Below, in pieces: positions 42,579 to 51,115 of a DNA stretch of 64,000 nucleotides (its first letter is position 1; each line of letters opens with the position of its first letter). The notes below the pieces were generated by a model that saw nothing but the letters and a program-made list of their open reading frames with translations, searched no databases and was not told where the DNA came from. The stretch covers positions 79,979 through 143,978 of the forward strand of contig NZ_JBCAQT010000013.1 of the NCBI RefSeq assembly GCF_038419845.1, given 5' to 3'. This DNA is from Marinimicrobium sp038419845 (GTDB lineage: Bacteria; Pseudomonadota; Gammaproteobacteria; Pseudomonadales; Cellvibrionaceae). The translations under genes were made by a program, and so were the position numbers.

Positions 42579-45227
42579 ATGCGAATTGATCGATTGACCA
42601 ACCAGTTACAGACGGCGCTGTCTGATGCTCAGTCCCTGGCCGTGGGCCGGGACCACAGTCAGCTCGAATCCTACCACCTGTTGCAGGCGCTGCTGGATCA
42701 GCAGGGCGGCACCGTGCGCTCGCTCCTGGCGCAATCGGGTTTCAATATGACCGGGCTGCGCAACGAGCTGGCCAAAGAGCTGGAGCACTTGCCGCATGTG
42801 GAAGCGCCCACCGGCGATGTGGGCATGTCCCAGGAGTTGGGGCGACTGCTCAATATGGCCGACCGGCGCGCCCAGAAAGCCGGGGACAAGTTTGTCTCCA
42901 GTGAATCGGTGCTTCTGGCCGCGATGCTCGATGGCGACAGCCAACTGGGCAAGCTACTGAAGAAGTTTGGCGATGCCCAGAGCCTGGAGCAGACCGTCGA
43001 GAAGGTACGCGGCGGGGAAACCGTCGATAATGCCGATGCCGAAGGCAACCGGCAGGCGCTGGAAAAATACACCCTGGATCTGACCGCCCAGGCCGAGGCC
43101 GGCAAGCTGGATCCGGTGATCGGCCGGGACGATGAAATCCGTCGCACCATTCAGGTCCTGCAGCGGCGCACGAAAAACAACCCGGTGCTGATCGGCGAGC
43201 CCGGTGTCGGTAAAACCGCCATCGTCGAGGGCCTGGCCCAACGTATCGTCAATGGCGAGGTGCCCGAAGGGCTGAAAAACAAACGCCTGCTGTCGCTCGA
43301 TCTGGGCAGTCTGCTCGCCGGCGCCAAATTCCGGGGCGACTTCGAAGAGCGGCTGAAAGCTGTGCTCAAGGAATTGTCCAAAGAAGAGGGGCAGGTCATC
43401 CTCTTTGTCGATGAGCTGCACACCATGGTCGGTGCCGGTAAGGCCGAAGGCTCCATGGATGCGGGCAATATGCTCAAACCGGCTCTCGCCCGGGGCGAAC
43501 TGCACTGTGTGGGTGCCACCACGCTCAACGAATACCGCCAGCATATTGAAAAGGATGCCGCGCTGGAGCGCCGCTTCCAGAAGGTGCTGGTGGACGAGCC
43601 CAGCGAAACCGACACCATTGCTATCCTGCGTGGCCTGAAAGAGCGCTATGAGGTGCACCACGGGGTGGATATTACCGACTCGGCCATTATCGCCGCGGCC
43701 AAGCTGTCCCAGCGCTACATCACCGACCGTCAACTGCCGGACAAGGCCATTGATCTGATCGATGAGGCGGCCAGCCGGATTCGCATGGAAATCGACTCCA
43801 AGCCGGAGCAGATGGACCGGCTCGAGCGACGCCTGATTCAGCTCAAGATCGAACGCGAAGCGGTCAAGAAAGACGAAGACGAGGCCAGCAAAAAGCGTCT
43901 GGCCAAGATCGACGCCGACATCGAGAATCTGGAGCGCGAGTACGCCGATCTGGATGAAGTCTGGCGCACCGAGAAGGCGTCGCTGCAGGGCTCCCAGGAG
44001 ATCAAGAGCAGCCTGGAGAAGGCCCGCCTGGATATGGAAGCGGCCCGGCGCGCGGGCGATCTGGGGCGGATGTCCGAGCTGCAGTACGGAGTGATCCCCG
44101 AGCTGGAGAAGCAGCTGGATATGGCCAGCCAGGTCGACATGATGGAAATGAAGCTGCTGCGCAATCGGGTGACCGAAGAGGAGATTGCCGAGGTAGTTTC
44201 CAAGTGGACCGGTATCCCCGTGGCCAAGATGCTCGAAGGCGAGCGGGACAAGCTGCTGCGCATGGAGGACGCGCTGCACCAGCGGGTCATCGGGCAGCAC
44301 GAAGCGGTGGTGGCGGTCGCCAATGCCGTGCGGCGCTCGCGGGCGGGCCTGTCCGAGCCCAACCGGCCCAATGGCTCCTTCCTGTTCCTGGGGCCGACCG
44401 GTGTGGGCAAGACCGAACTGTGCAAATCCCTGGCCGAATTTCTGTTCGACAGCCAGGAGGCGATGGTGCGCATCGACATGTCGGAGTTCATGGAGAAGCA
44501 CTCCGTGGCCCGGTTGATCGGCGCGCCCCCCGGCTATGTCGGTTACGAAGAGGGCGGCTATCTGACCGAAGCGGTGCGCCGTCGGCCTTACTCGGTGCTG
44601 TTGCTCGACGAGGTGGAAAAGGCTCACGCCGATGTGTTCAATATCCTGCTCCAGGTCCTCGATGATGGGCGCCTGACCGATGGTCAGGGGCGCACGGTGG
44701 ATTTCCGTAACACCGTGATTGTGATGACCTCCAACCTGGGGTCAGATCGCATTCAGGATCTGGCCGAAGATCGCTCCTACGATTCCGTCAGCTTTGACGG
44801 GGAGAAGCCCAAGGACGATTCAGTGGCCAACGAAAACCGCTACCAGGCCATGAAGAGTGCGGTGATGGAAGTGGTGGGCAGCCACTTCCGCCCGGAGTTC
44901 ATCAACCGGGTCGATGAAGTGGTGGTCTTCCATCCGCTGGCTCGGGAGCAGATCCGGGGAATTGCCGATATTCAACTGGACCTGCTGCGCAAGCGCCTGG
45001 CCGAACGGGATCTGACGCTGAGCCTGGACGATGCGGTGCTGGACAAGCTGGCCGAGACCGGGTTTGACCCGGTGTACGGCGCCCGGCCGCTCAAGCGGGC
45101 CATTCAGCAGGAGGTTGAAAACCCGCTGGCGCAGCAGATCCTCGAGAGCCAGTTCTCACCGGGAGATAACATCCATGCCACTCTGGAGGGCGACCGGCTG
45201 GTGTTCAAGCGCCAGGCGGCCCATTAA
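42579..45227 (+). CDS. clpB: Chaperone ClpB (Hsp100 disaggregase)
   Basis: An 882-residue hexameric AAA+ disaggregase that works with DnaK. An N-terminal Clp_N domain (1-145) is followed by AAA1 with Walker A GEPGVGKT and FVDELHTMVGAG, a middle coiled-coil domain (about 410-535: KLDMASQVDMMEMK), and AAA2 with GPTGVGKTELCK and LLLDEVEKAHADVF, then the C-terminal D2-small domain. It is about 20 residues longer than E. coli ClpB because of an acidic insertion (near residues 725-748: AEDRSYDSVSFDGEKPKDDS) after the second-domain sensor loop. An RpoH-type promoter precedes it. Confidence 0.97.
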   Translation: MRIDRLTNQLQTALSDAQSLAVGRDHSQLESYHLLQALLDQQGGTVRSLLAQSGFNMTGLRNELAKELEHLPHVEAPTGDVGMSQELGRLLNMADRRAQKAGDKFVSSESVLLAAMLDGDSQLGKLLKKFGDAQSLEQTVEKVRGGETVDNADAEGNRQALEKYTLDLTAQAEAGKLDPVIGRDDEIRRTIQVLQRRTKNNPVLIGEPGVGKTAIVEGLAQRIVNGEVPEGLKNKRLLSLDLGSLLAGAKFRGDFEERLKAVLKELSKEEGQVILFVDELHTMVGAGKAEGSMDAGNMLKPALARGELHCVGATTLNEYRQHIEKDAALERRFQKVLVDEPSETDTIAILRGLKERYEVHHGVDITDSAIIAAAKLSQRYITDRQLPDKAIDLIDEAASRIRMEIDSKPEQMDRLERRLIQLKIEREAVKKDEDEASKKRLAKIDADIENLEREYADLDEVWRTEKASLQGSQEIKSSLEKARLDMEAARRAGDLGRMSELQYGVIPELEKQLDMASQVDMMEMKLLRNRVTEEEIAEVVSKWTGIPVAKMLEGERDKLLRMEDALHQRVIGQHEAVVAVANAVRRSRAGLSEPNRPNGSFLFLGPTGVGKTELCKSLAEFLFDSQEAMVRIDMSEFMEKHSVARLIGAPPGYVGYEEGGYLTEAVRRRPYSVLLLDEVEKAHADVFNILLQVLDDGRLTDGQGRTVDFRNTVIVMTSNLGSDRIQDLAEDRSYDSVSFDGEKPKDDSVANENRYQAMKSAVMEVVGSHFRPEFINRVDEVVVFHPLAREQIRGIADIQLDLLRKRLAERDLTLSLDDAVLDKLAETGFDPVYGARPLKRAIQQEVENPLAQQILESQFSPGDNIHATLEGDRLVFKRQAAH

Positions 45228-45233
45228 CAGCGG

Positions 45234-45665
45234 TCAGCAGGCCCGGTCGCGAACCTGGCGGGCCTGCTCGGCCCGCTCGTCGATCTCGTCCTGATTCAGG
45301 TAGCGGCGCTCGCCGTTTTCATCGGTCACCGCGATGCGTCGGCCTCCTTCAATCATGGCCAGGTTTTCCCGGGCGGCTTCGCAGGCTTCGTCCAATTCCT
45401 GTTGCGAGCGCCCCTCCCGATTGGCAGTGGCTTCATTTGAGGTATCGGATTGCTCTTCCTCTGCCTTGAATCGCTGTGAATAATCCACCGGCTCACTGTG
45501 GCCGGTGCGGGTGCGCATCTGGTCCGACTGACGGTTTTTGGGCGGGTGCGCGGAGAAGTGGGTGACGCCCTCGTCATCCACCCATTTGTAGACCGTGTCG
45601 GCGCCCGCCAGAGTACTCATCAACACGCCCGCCACGGCCAGGCTGCACAGTAAAACGCTTTTCAT
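45234..45665 (-). CDS. DUF4124 domain-containing periplasmic protein
   Basis: A 143-residue protein with an Sec signal peptide (VLMSTLAGA-DTVYKW) and the DUF4124 motif VYKWVDDEGVTHFSAHPPKN. The rest is a charged helical region with two cysteines (CEAAREN and the C-terminal RDRAC). DUF4124 proteins are common in gammaproteobacterial periplasms and have no assigned function. It converges with clpB, six bases apart. Confidence 0.88.
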   Translation of the reverse strand: MKSVLLCSLAVAGVLMSTLAGADTVYKWVDDEGVTHFSAHPPKNRQSDQMRTRTGHSEPVDYSQRFKAEEEQSDTSNEATANREGRSQQELDEACEAARENLAMIEGGRRIAVTDENGERRYLNQDEIDERAEQARQVRDRAC

Positions 45666-46127
45666 GGTCGTCGCCTATTCTGGGTAAACCGGTATTGGCC
45701 AAAAAAGTCACTATAGCGCTCCTGCCGCCCGGGCGGAAGAGGGGGGCCTCCGCACTGTGACCGGCTTGGCCAAGTGGCTGTTTCGGCTTGACTTTGCGCG
45801 CTGTTTTGAGAACAATAGCAAGTTCGCTAGATGGCTCGCAGAACCAACCGACGACCTCGGTACGGGATTCTGCACTGGCAGGCCAACCCGGCCGCCACTC
45901 CATCCGCAACCGCGAAGGCGCGTTAACCTACGCCCTGCCCGGCGTCACCCGCAATTGCTACCCGCGCGGGAAGTCGGGGAACCCCATGACTCATGACATG
46001 AAGAGTGTCGTAAGCGATACCGTCTGCTCGACTCTGTCGATCGGGGGTATGGTTTATTTTGTTCGTGGCTGCGTATACAACCTGGCGAAGTGAATTAACA
46101 CACCAAGGTCAATTGAGAGGTTACCCA
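45666..46127. other. 462-base gap upstream of ilvB
   Basis: No gene is supported; open frames here show no recognisable protein and no clear start signal. A possible promoter is TTGACT (45788-45793), 17 bases, AACAAT (45811-45816), 4/6 in the -10. I saw no branched-chain-amino-acid-rich leader peptide with an attenuator hairpin. Confidence 0.5.
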
Positions 46128-47864
46128 GTGGAAATGCTTTCAGGCGGAGATATGCTGATCCGTGCATTGCGGGACGAGGGCGTTGATTGCGTCTTCGGTT
46201 ACCCGGGTGGGGCGGCGCTGCATATTTACGATGCCATCTTCCGGCAGAAAGACGTCAAGCACGTGCTTGTGCGCCATGAACAGGGGGCGACTCACGCCGC
46301 CGACGGTTATTCCCGCGCCACCGGGCGAGTGGGAACCGTGCTGGTGACGTCCGGCCCCGGAGCCACCAATGCCATTACCGGCATTGCCACCGCCTATATG
46401 GACTCCATCCCTCTGGTGGTCATCTCCGGCCAGGTGGTGTCCGAGCGTATTGGCGAAGATGCTTTCCAGGAAACCGACATGGTGGGTGTTTCCCGGCCGA
46501 TCGTGAAGCACAGCTTCATGGTCAAGCACGCCAGTGAAATCCCGGAAATCGTGAAAAAGGCCTACTACATCGCCTCCACGGGCCGGCCCGGCCCGGTGGT
46601 CATCGATATACCGAAGGATGTTACAGCGCCCAACGAGACCTTTCCCTATGAGTACCCGGAAAAGGTCAAAATGCGCTCCTACAATCCCGCCACGCGCGGC
46701 CACACCGGCCAGATTCGCAAGGCGGTGCAGCTCTTGCTGGAGGCCAAGCGGCCGGTCATCTACGCCGGCGGTGGTGTCATTCTGGGCAATGCTTCGGAGC
46801 TTCTGACCGAGTTGGTGCGCAAGCTCAACTACCCGGTGACCAACACCCTGATGGGGCTCGGTTGCTATCCGGGCAGTGATCGCCAGTTTCTGGGCATGTT
46901 GGGTATGCACGGGACCTTTGAAGCCAACACCGCCATGCATCACAGCGATGTGATTCTGGCCGTGGGCGCCCGTTTTGACGACCGGGTCACCAATACCGTC
47001 AGCAAATTCTGCCCCTCCGCCAAGATCATTCATATCGATGTGGATCCGGCGTCCATCTCCAAAACCGTGGCCGCCGATGTCCCCATCGTGGGGTCGGTGG
47101 ACAGTGTGCTGACCGAGATGCTCGCCATGGTCAAGGAGAGCAAGGAGCAACCCGACGCCGAAGCGCTCAAGGCCTGGTGGAAACAGATCGATGAGTGGCG
47201 CGCGCGTCACGGCATCTATACTCAGCCGCGGTACAAGACCGATGGCGACAAGATCATGCCGCAGGACGTGATCCGCACCCTGTATGACGTGACCGGTGGC
47301 GACGCCTATGTCACCTCGGACGTGGGTCAGCACCAGATGTTCGCGGCCCAGTACTACCTGTTTGACAAGCCTCGGCGCTGGATCAACTCGGGTGGCCTGG
47401 GGACCATGGGTTTCGGCCTGCCCTCGGCGATGGGGGTGCAGATGGCTGATCGCGACGCCGTGGTGGCCTGCGTCACCGGCGAGGGCAGCATCCAGATGTG
47501 CATTCAGGAGCTTGCCACCTGTACCCAGTATCACCTGCCGGTGAAAATCATCTGCCTGAACAACCAGGCGCTGGGTATGGTGAAGCAGTGGCAGGACATG
47601 AACTACGAGGGCCGCTACTCCGAGAGTCTTTACGAAGAAACCCTGCCGGACTTCGTCAAGCTGGTCGAGTCTTATGGCCACGTGGGCATGCGAGTCACCA
47701 AAAAAGAAGATCTCAAAGCCAAAATGGAAGAGTGTTTTGCGATGAAAGACCGGGTGGTGTTCATGGACATCATGGTCGATCCGAGCGAACACGTTTACCC
47801 CATGCATGTCGCGCCCAATGGGTCCATGCGCGATATGTGGCTGAGCAAGACGGAGCGCACCTGA
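46128..47864 (+). CDS. ilvB: Acetolactate synthase large subunit
   Basis: A 578-residue TPP-dependent enzyme starting valine, leucine and isoleucine synthesis from pyruvate. Marks are FGYPGGAALHIYDAI, catalytic glutamate E51 in HEQGATHAADGYSRATG, VTSGPGATNAITGIATAYMDSIPLV, and the TPP/Mg motif GEGSIQMCIQELATC...NNQALGMVKQWQ. The catalytic-subunit type is IlvI/IlvB-like. GTG 46128 has AGAGG seven bases upstream; an ATG is two codons on. Its stop lies one base before the start of ilvH. Confidence 0.95.
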   Translation: MEMLSGGDMLIRALRDEGVDCVFGYPGGAALHIYDAIFRQKDVKHVLVRHEQGATHAADGYSRATGRVGTVLVTSGPGATNAITGIATAYMDSIPLVVISGQVVSERIGEDAFQETDMVGVSRPIVKHSFMVKHASEIPEIVKKAYYIASTGRPGPVVIDIPKDVTAPNETFPYEYPEKVKMRSYNPATRGHTGQIRKAVQLLLEAKRPVIYAGGGVILGNASELLTELVRKLNYPVTNTLMGLGCYPGSDRQFLGMLGMHGTFEANTAMHHSDVILAVGARFDDRVTNTVSKFCPSAKIIHIDVDPASISKTVAADVPIVGSVDSVLTEMLAMVKESKEQPDAEALKAWWKQIDEWRARHGIYTQPRYKTDGDKIMPQDVIRTLYDVTGGDAYVTSDVGQHQMFAAQYYLFDKPRRWINSGGLGTMGFGLPSAMGVQMADRDAVVACVTGEGSIQMCIQELATCTQYHLPVKIICLNNQALGMVKQWQDMNYEGRYSESLYEETLPDFVKLVESYGHVGMRVTKKEDLKAKMEECFAMKDRVVFMDIMVDPSEHVYPMHVAPNGSMRDMWLSKTERT

Positions 47865-47865
47865 T

Positions 47866-48357
47866 ATGAGACGTATTATTTCCGTACTGATTGAAAACGC
47901 CCCGGGTGCTCTGTCACGGGTGGTGGGGTTGTTCTCCCAGCGAGGGTACAACATCGAGACGTTGACCGTGGCGCCCACCGAGGACGAGACCCTGTCGCGT
48001 CTGACGCTGACCACGATCGGCGACGACCACAAGATCGAGCAGATCACCAAGCACCTGAACAAGCTGATTGACGTGGTCAAGCTGGTGGATCTGACCGAGG
48101 GCGCTCACATTGAGCGGGAGCTGATGTTGGTCAAGGTCAAGGCTTCCGGCGCTCAGCGGGCCGAGGTCAAACGCTGCGTGGATATTTTCCGCGGGCAGAT
48201 TGTGGATGTCACCAGTGTTCTGTATGTCATCCAGATCAGCGGCACCAGTGACAAACTCGACGCTTTCCTGCAGGCCGTGGGCGAAGCCTCCATTCTGGAA
48301 GTCGTGCGCTCGGGCGTTTCCGGCATCTCCCGTGGGGAGAAGGTGCTCAGCCTTTAA
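47866..48357 (+). CDS. ilvH: Acetolactate synthase small regulatory subunit
   Basis: A 163-residue subunit with an N-terminal ACT domain (RRIISVLIENAPGALSRVVGLFSQRGYNIETL) that senses valine, and a second ACT-like region (ELMLVKVKASGAQRAEVKRCVDIFRGQIVDV). It directly follows ilvB. In many gammaproteobacteria ilvC would follow; here ilvC is some 13 kb downstream, after the mannan block. Confidence 0.96.
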   Translation: MRRIISVLIENAPGALSRVVGLFSQRGYNIETLTVAPTEDETLSRLTLTTIGDDHKIEQITKHLNKLIDVVKLVDLTEGAHIERELMLVKVKASGAQRAEVKRCVDIFRGQIVDVTSVLYVIQISGTSDKLDAFLQAVGEASILEVVRSGVSGISRGEKVLSL

Positions 48358-48526
48358 GCCTCACTTTTTTCAGAGCCAAGGATGGCGAGGCATTTCAGTG
48401 AAATGGCTGACTAACATGGGCCTCCCTCCGGAATGTTTATGGGTTGTTCTCCCCGAGCTTTTCTTTCTCGCCAGCTTCCCCTCGTAAAATTTGGTTGACG
48501 ACCGATAAACTTGAAGTTAGACTTAA

Positions 48527-48540
48527 TGTAATCGGTTACA
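48527..48540. promoter_or_regulatory. LacI-type operator 1
   Basis: TGTAATCGGTTACA is a 14-bp near-palindrome (one mismatched pair at the centre) located immediately upstream of the -35 box. It resembles operator 2 and the site at 59730. Confidence 0.7.
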
Positions 48541-48542
48541 AG

Positions 48543-48570
48543 TTGAGCCGATAAAATAATGCAGTATAAA
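48543..48570 (+). promoter_or_regulatory. Promoter of the mannan-utilization block
   Basis: TTGAGC (48543-48548), 16 bases, TATAAA (48565-48570). It lies between the two operators, about 125 bases before the lipoprotein ATG, so a LacI-family repressor bound at both could block or loop it. Confidence 0.65.
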
Positions 48571-48620
48571 AGTGCTTTTATGTACAGAAAGTTATGCGCT
48601 GGGCAATTTTGCGCTTATTA

Positions 48621-48634
48621 TGTAACCGGTTACT
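48621..48634. promoter_or_regulatory. LacI-type operator 2
   Basis: TGTAACCGGTTACT contains the perfect 12-bp palindrome GTAACCGGTTAC. Its centre is 94 bases from that of operator 1, about nine helical turns, suitable for a repression loop. Confidence 0.75.
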
Positions 48635-48694
48635 AAAGGTAACTGCTCGTTCCTGCGCACGTTACCAGAGGCACAATAATAATCGAGGTGAAAG

Positions 48695-50980
48695 ATGACA
48701 ATCAGAAAGTACCTTAGCATTCTATTCAAGTTTGCTTGTGTGAGCAGTCTAGTGAGTATGCTTGTCGCCTGTGGCGGAGAGGCAAGGCTCAACAACGAAA
48801 CCGTTGAATATACCCCGGAAGAGCGCCCGTTGGGTGTTCTGGCTGGCGATGATAAGGAGGTCAAACCGGGTGATTCCGTCACTTTGGAAGGTCGCTTGGT
48901 GGGCACCGTGGAGGACGAGAGCGTGCTCTGGACGCAAGTGCAGGGCCCGGACATTCAAGTAGACGATGCTGCATGGGGTGAACCCTCGCTAACGTTTGAA
49001 GCCCCCATGGTTGAAGGGGTCGCCTCCCTGACGTTCAAGATAGAGGCGGTAGATGCCGATGGTACCGTAATTGCCGGGGAAAACGGCAATCCACTCGTCG
49101 ATGAAGTCGAAATTGTCGTCTTTGATCCGAATGCCGTGCTCTTTTTTGAAGTGGAAGATACCAGCGTCGCGACGCTCAGTGGTGTAAGCCTGGTAACCAA
49201 AGGTGAAGAAGCCTATATACCTGACGCTTCGGGAGAAATGCACACCGCTGATATTGAGCCTGGAAGCTCTGTGGATTACACCCTGAACTTTCCGATGACT
49301 AAAGAAGGTGAGGATGTTACCGCAGAGCCGGGGTTTTATACCTTGTATGTGGTGTATGCGATTCCGTCGGATTATGGCGGTAAACAGGGCAAAGTCACGG
49401 TGAATGGGCAAGAGTTTACGGGTGATTTCAAAGCTACGGGTCTCTGGGAGGAGTTCCGAGCGGGTGTGGTCGAAATGGTGGAAGGTGACAATAGCGTTGC
49501 AGTCGGAGGTGGCTGGAACTACTACCGTATTGACTATATATACATGGTTCCGTCGGCAGAGGCTCCCCCCGAGCCGGAGCCCGAACCTGAGCCTGAGCTG
49601 GGAGACGTTTTCGGTGCAGGCTTGTACGAGGGTTTTGAGCCGAGCCTTTCGGGTTGGGAAGTGCAAATTGGCTGGTCTCCAGTTGACGGCGGAGCCGTGA
49701 CCACTGACTGGGCAACAATGGGCCTGAACGCACTGACGTTTGAACGCGACTTGAGTGCCGAGGATAGTCCGAGCAATGTCGTATTCCAAACCTACCCGGA
49801 AGAGGGGTTGGACGTCAGCGGCGCCGACACCCTCTCGCTGGATCTGGGCGTCGTCGATGCCGGCCCGAATGTCATGGCGAAGCTGTGGGTGAAGCATGGC
49901 GAATCCCAGGAGTGGGCAGATGCGGGTGCCGTAGCTGTCGACGGCGGTGTCACGCTCTCAATAGACGTTTCTTCCTATGAAATGCTCGCCGGTTACGGTG
50001 TGGAGATCACCGGCTTTGATCCCACCAGTGCCAATGCAGTGTTCTACCTGGACGGGGTCAAGTTCTTTGATGCCGACGACGGGCTCGTGATCTTTGAGAG
50101 CTTTGAGCCTGACACCAGTGGCTGGCACGGTCAGCTTGACTGGACAAACACACCGTCAATTACCACTACGTCGTCCTGGTCAGCCAGCGGTAATCGGGCC
50201 CTCGCCTATGTGCCGAACCTGACCGATGGCCCATCGAGCGCGGTGATGCAGGTTTATCCCACTGACGGACTGGATGTATCAGGTGCTAGCACGCTGACGC
50301 TGAGTGTCGACACCAGTAATCTGGGGGATGGCGTTTCCGCCAAACTTTGGGTAAAGCATGGCGAGGCTCAAGAGTGGGCCGACGCCGGTGCGGTTAGCGC
50401 TCAGGGTGAGCTTTCTATCGATGTGTCCAATTACGATCTGTTGGCGGGGATGGGTGTCGAGTTCACCGGCTTTGATTCATCGAGTACTGATGGGCAATTT
50501 CTGATTGACAGCGTGAAGCTGGACGGCGCGCTTCTCTATGACTTTGAAGGGGCCGGCAGCTGGGAATTTCAGTCCGATTGGGCACCAGTGCCGGGCGCCG
50601 CACGTATTTCGACTGAGTGGTCAACCGAAGGGGCCCACTCTCTTGTCGGAGTTTCCCCGGCCGGGAGTTCCGCAAGCAGCGTAGTGCTTCAGGTCTACCC
50701 GGAGAATGGAATCACTCTAACCGACGATTTGACGATGTTGCATGTCTCTGTGGGCGTGATAGATGCCGGTGACCTGGTGACCGCCAAGCTCTGGCGTAAG
50801 GATAAAGATGGCGTCTGGAAGGACGGCGGACCTGTTGAGCTGGACGGATTGTCAACCGATCTGGAAGTCGATATCTCGGGCCTCGGATCGATTCAAGGTC
50901 TGGGGGTTCAATTTGAAAATATCGGCGACTCCTCAACCGAAAGCCGCTTCTTCCTGGATAACGTAAGGTTCAGTCAATGA
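48695..50980 (+). CDS. Multi-CBM surface lipoprotein (mannan-binding, no catalytic domain)
   Basis: A 761-residue lipoprotein with lipobox LVAC at 23-26. An Ig-like region (about 30-145) precedes a CBM35-like domain (about 149-283, FFEVEDTSVATL... GWNYYRIDYIYMV). A Pro/Glu linker (PEPEPEPEPE) follows, then three repeats of about 145 residues (about 310-465, 466-610, 613-761). Each repeat starts with FE..GW and contains AKLW; the first two share KLWVKHGE-x-QEWADAGAV. The repeats resemble beta-sandwich carbohydrate modules, possibly mannan binding; the exact family is uncertain. No hydrolase motif is seen. It precedes a TonB receptor and two GH26 mannanases and has GAGGTG before the ATG. It is likely a surface glycan-binding protein. 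Confidence 0.8.
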   Translation: MTIRKYLSILFKFACVSSLVSMLVACGGEARLNNETVEYTPEERPLGVLAGDDKEVKPGDSVTLEGRLVGTVEDESVLWTQVQGPDIQVDDAAWGEPSLTFEAPMVEGVASLTFKIEAVDADGTVIAGENGNPLVDEVEIVVFDPNAVLFFEVEDTSVATLSGVSLVTKGEEAYIPDASGEMHTADIEPGSSVDYTLNFPMTKEGEDVTAEPGFYTLYVVYAIPSDYGGKQGKVTVNGQEFTGDFKATGLWEEFRAGVVEMVEGDNSVAVGGGWNYYRIDYIYMVPSAEAPPEPEPEPEPELGDVFGAGLYEGFEPSLSGWEVQIGWSPVDGGAVTTDWATMGLNALTFERDLSAEDSPSNVVFQTYPEEGLDVSGADTLSLDLGVVDAGPNVMAKLWVKHGESQEWADAGAVAVDGGVTLSIDVSSYEMLAGYGVEITGFDPTSANAVFYLDGVKFFDADDGLVIFESFEPDTSGWHGQLDWTNTPSITTTSSWSASGNRALAYVPNLTDGPSSAVMQVYPTDGLDVSGASTLTLSVDTSNLGDGVSAKLWVKHGEAQEWADAGAVSAQGELSIDVSNYDLLAGMGVEFTGFDSSSTDGQFLIDSVKLDGALLYDFEGAGSWEFQSDWAPVPGAARISTEWSTEGAHSLVGVSPAGSSASSVVLQVYPENGITLTDDLTMLHVSVGVIDAGDLVTAKLWRKDKDGVWKDGGPVELDGLSTDLEVDISGLGSIQGLGVQFENIGDSSTESRFFLDNVRFSQ

Positions 50981-50986
50981 CGGTGT

Positions 50987-51015
50987 GATTTCCAGCGGTG
51001 AAACCGCTGGAAATC
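50987..51015 (+). other. Perfect 13-bp hairpin between lipoprotein and TonB receptor genes
   Basis: GATTTCCAGCGGT (50987-50999) pairs with ACCGCTGGAAATC (51003-51015) around GAA. No T-run follows, so it is more likely an mRNA stability or processing structure than a terminator. Confidence 0.7.
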
Positions 51016-51115
51016 AACACAGCGCAGTTACGTTAGTGAGTAGTTGGTGAATGTCCCGGCATGCAAGGTGACATTACCGGCAAAACAATAAAGACAAGTG
51101 CTAAGGGGGACAATC

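Larger units (their letters stand above)
48358..48694. other. 337-base regulatory gap upstream of the mannan block
   Basis: No gene. The left part (48358-48500) shows nothing certain. The right part contains two LacI-type operators (48527-48540 and 48621-48634) with a good promoter between them (48543-48570). The leader of the CBM lipoprotein follows. Confidence 0.7.

Noticed and set aside
45986..46093. Possible ilv leader peptide before ilvB
   Set aside because: The short peptide has no run of Leu, Val or Ile codons, and no terminator-antiterminator pair was seen.
46140..48080. 646-residue minus-strand frame opposite ilvB-ilvH
   Set aside because: Runs across two genuine genes on the other strand and has no recognisable motif.
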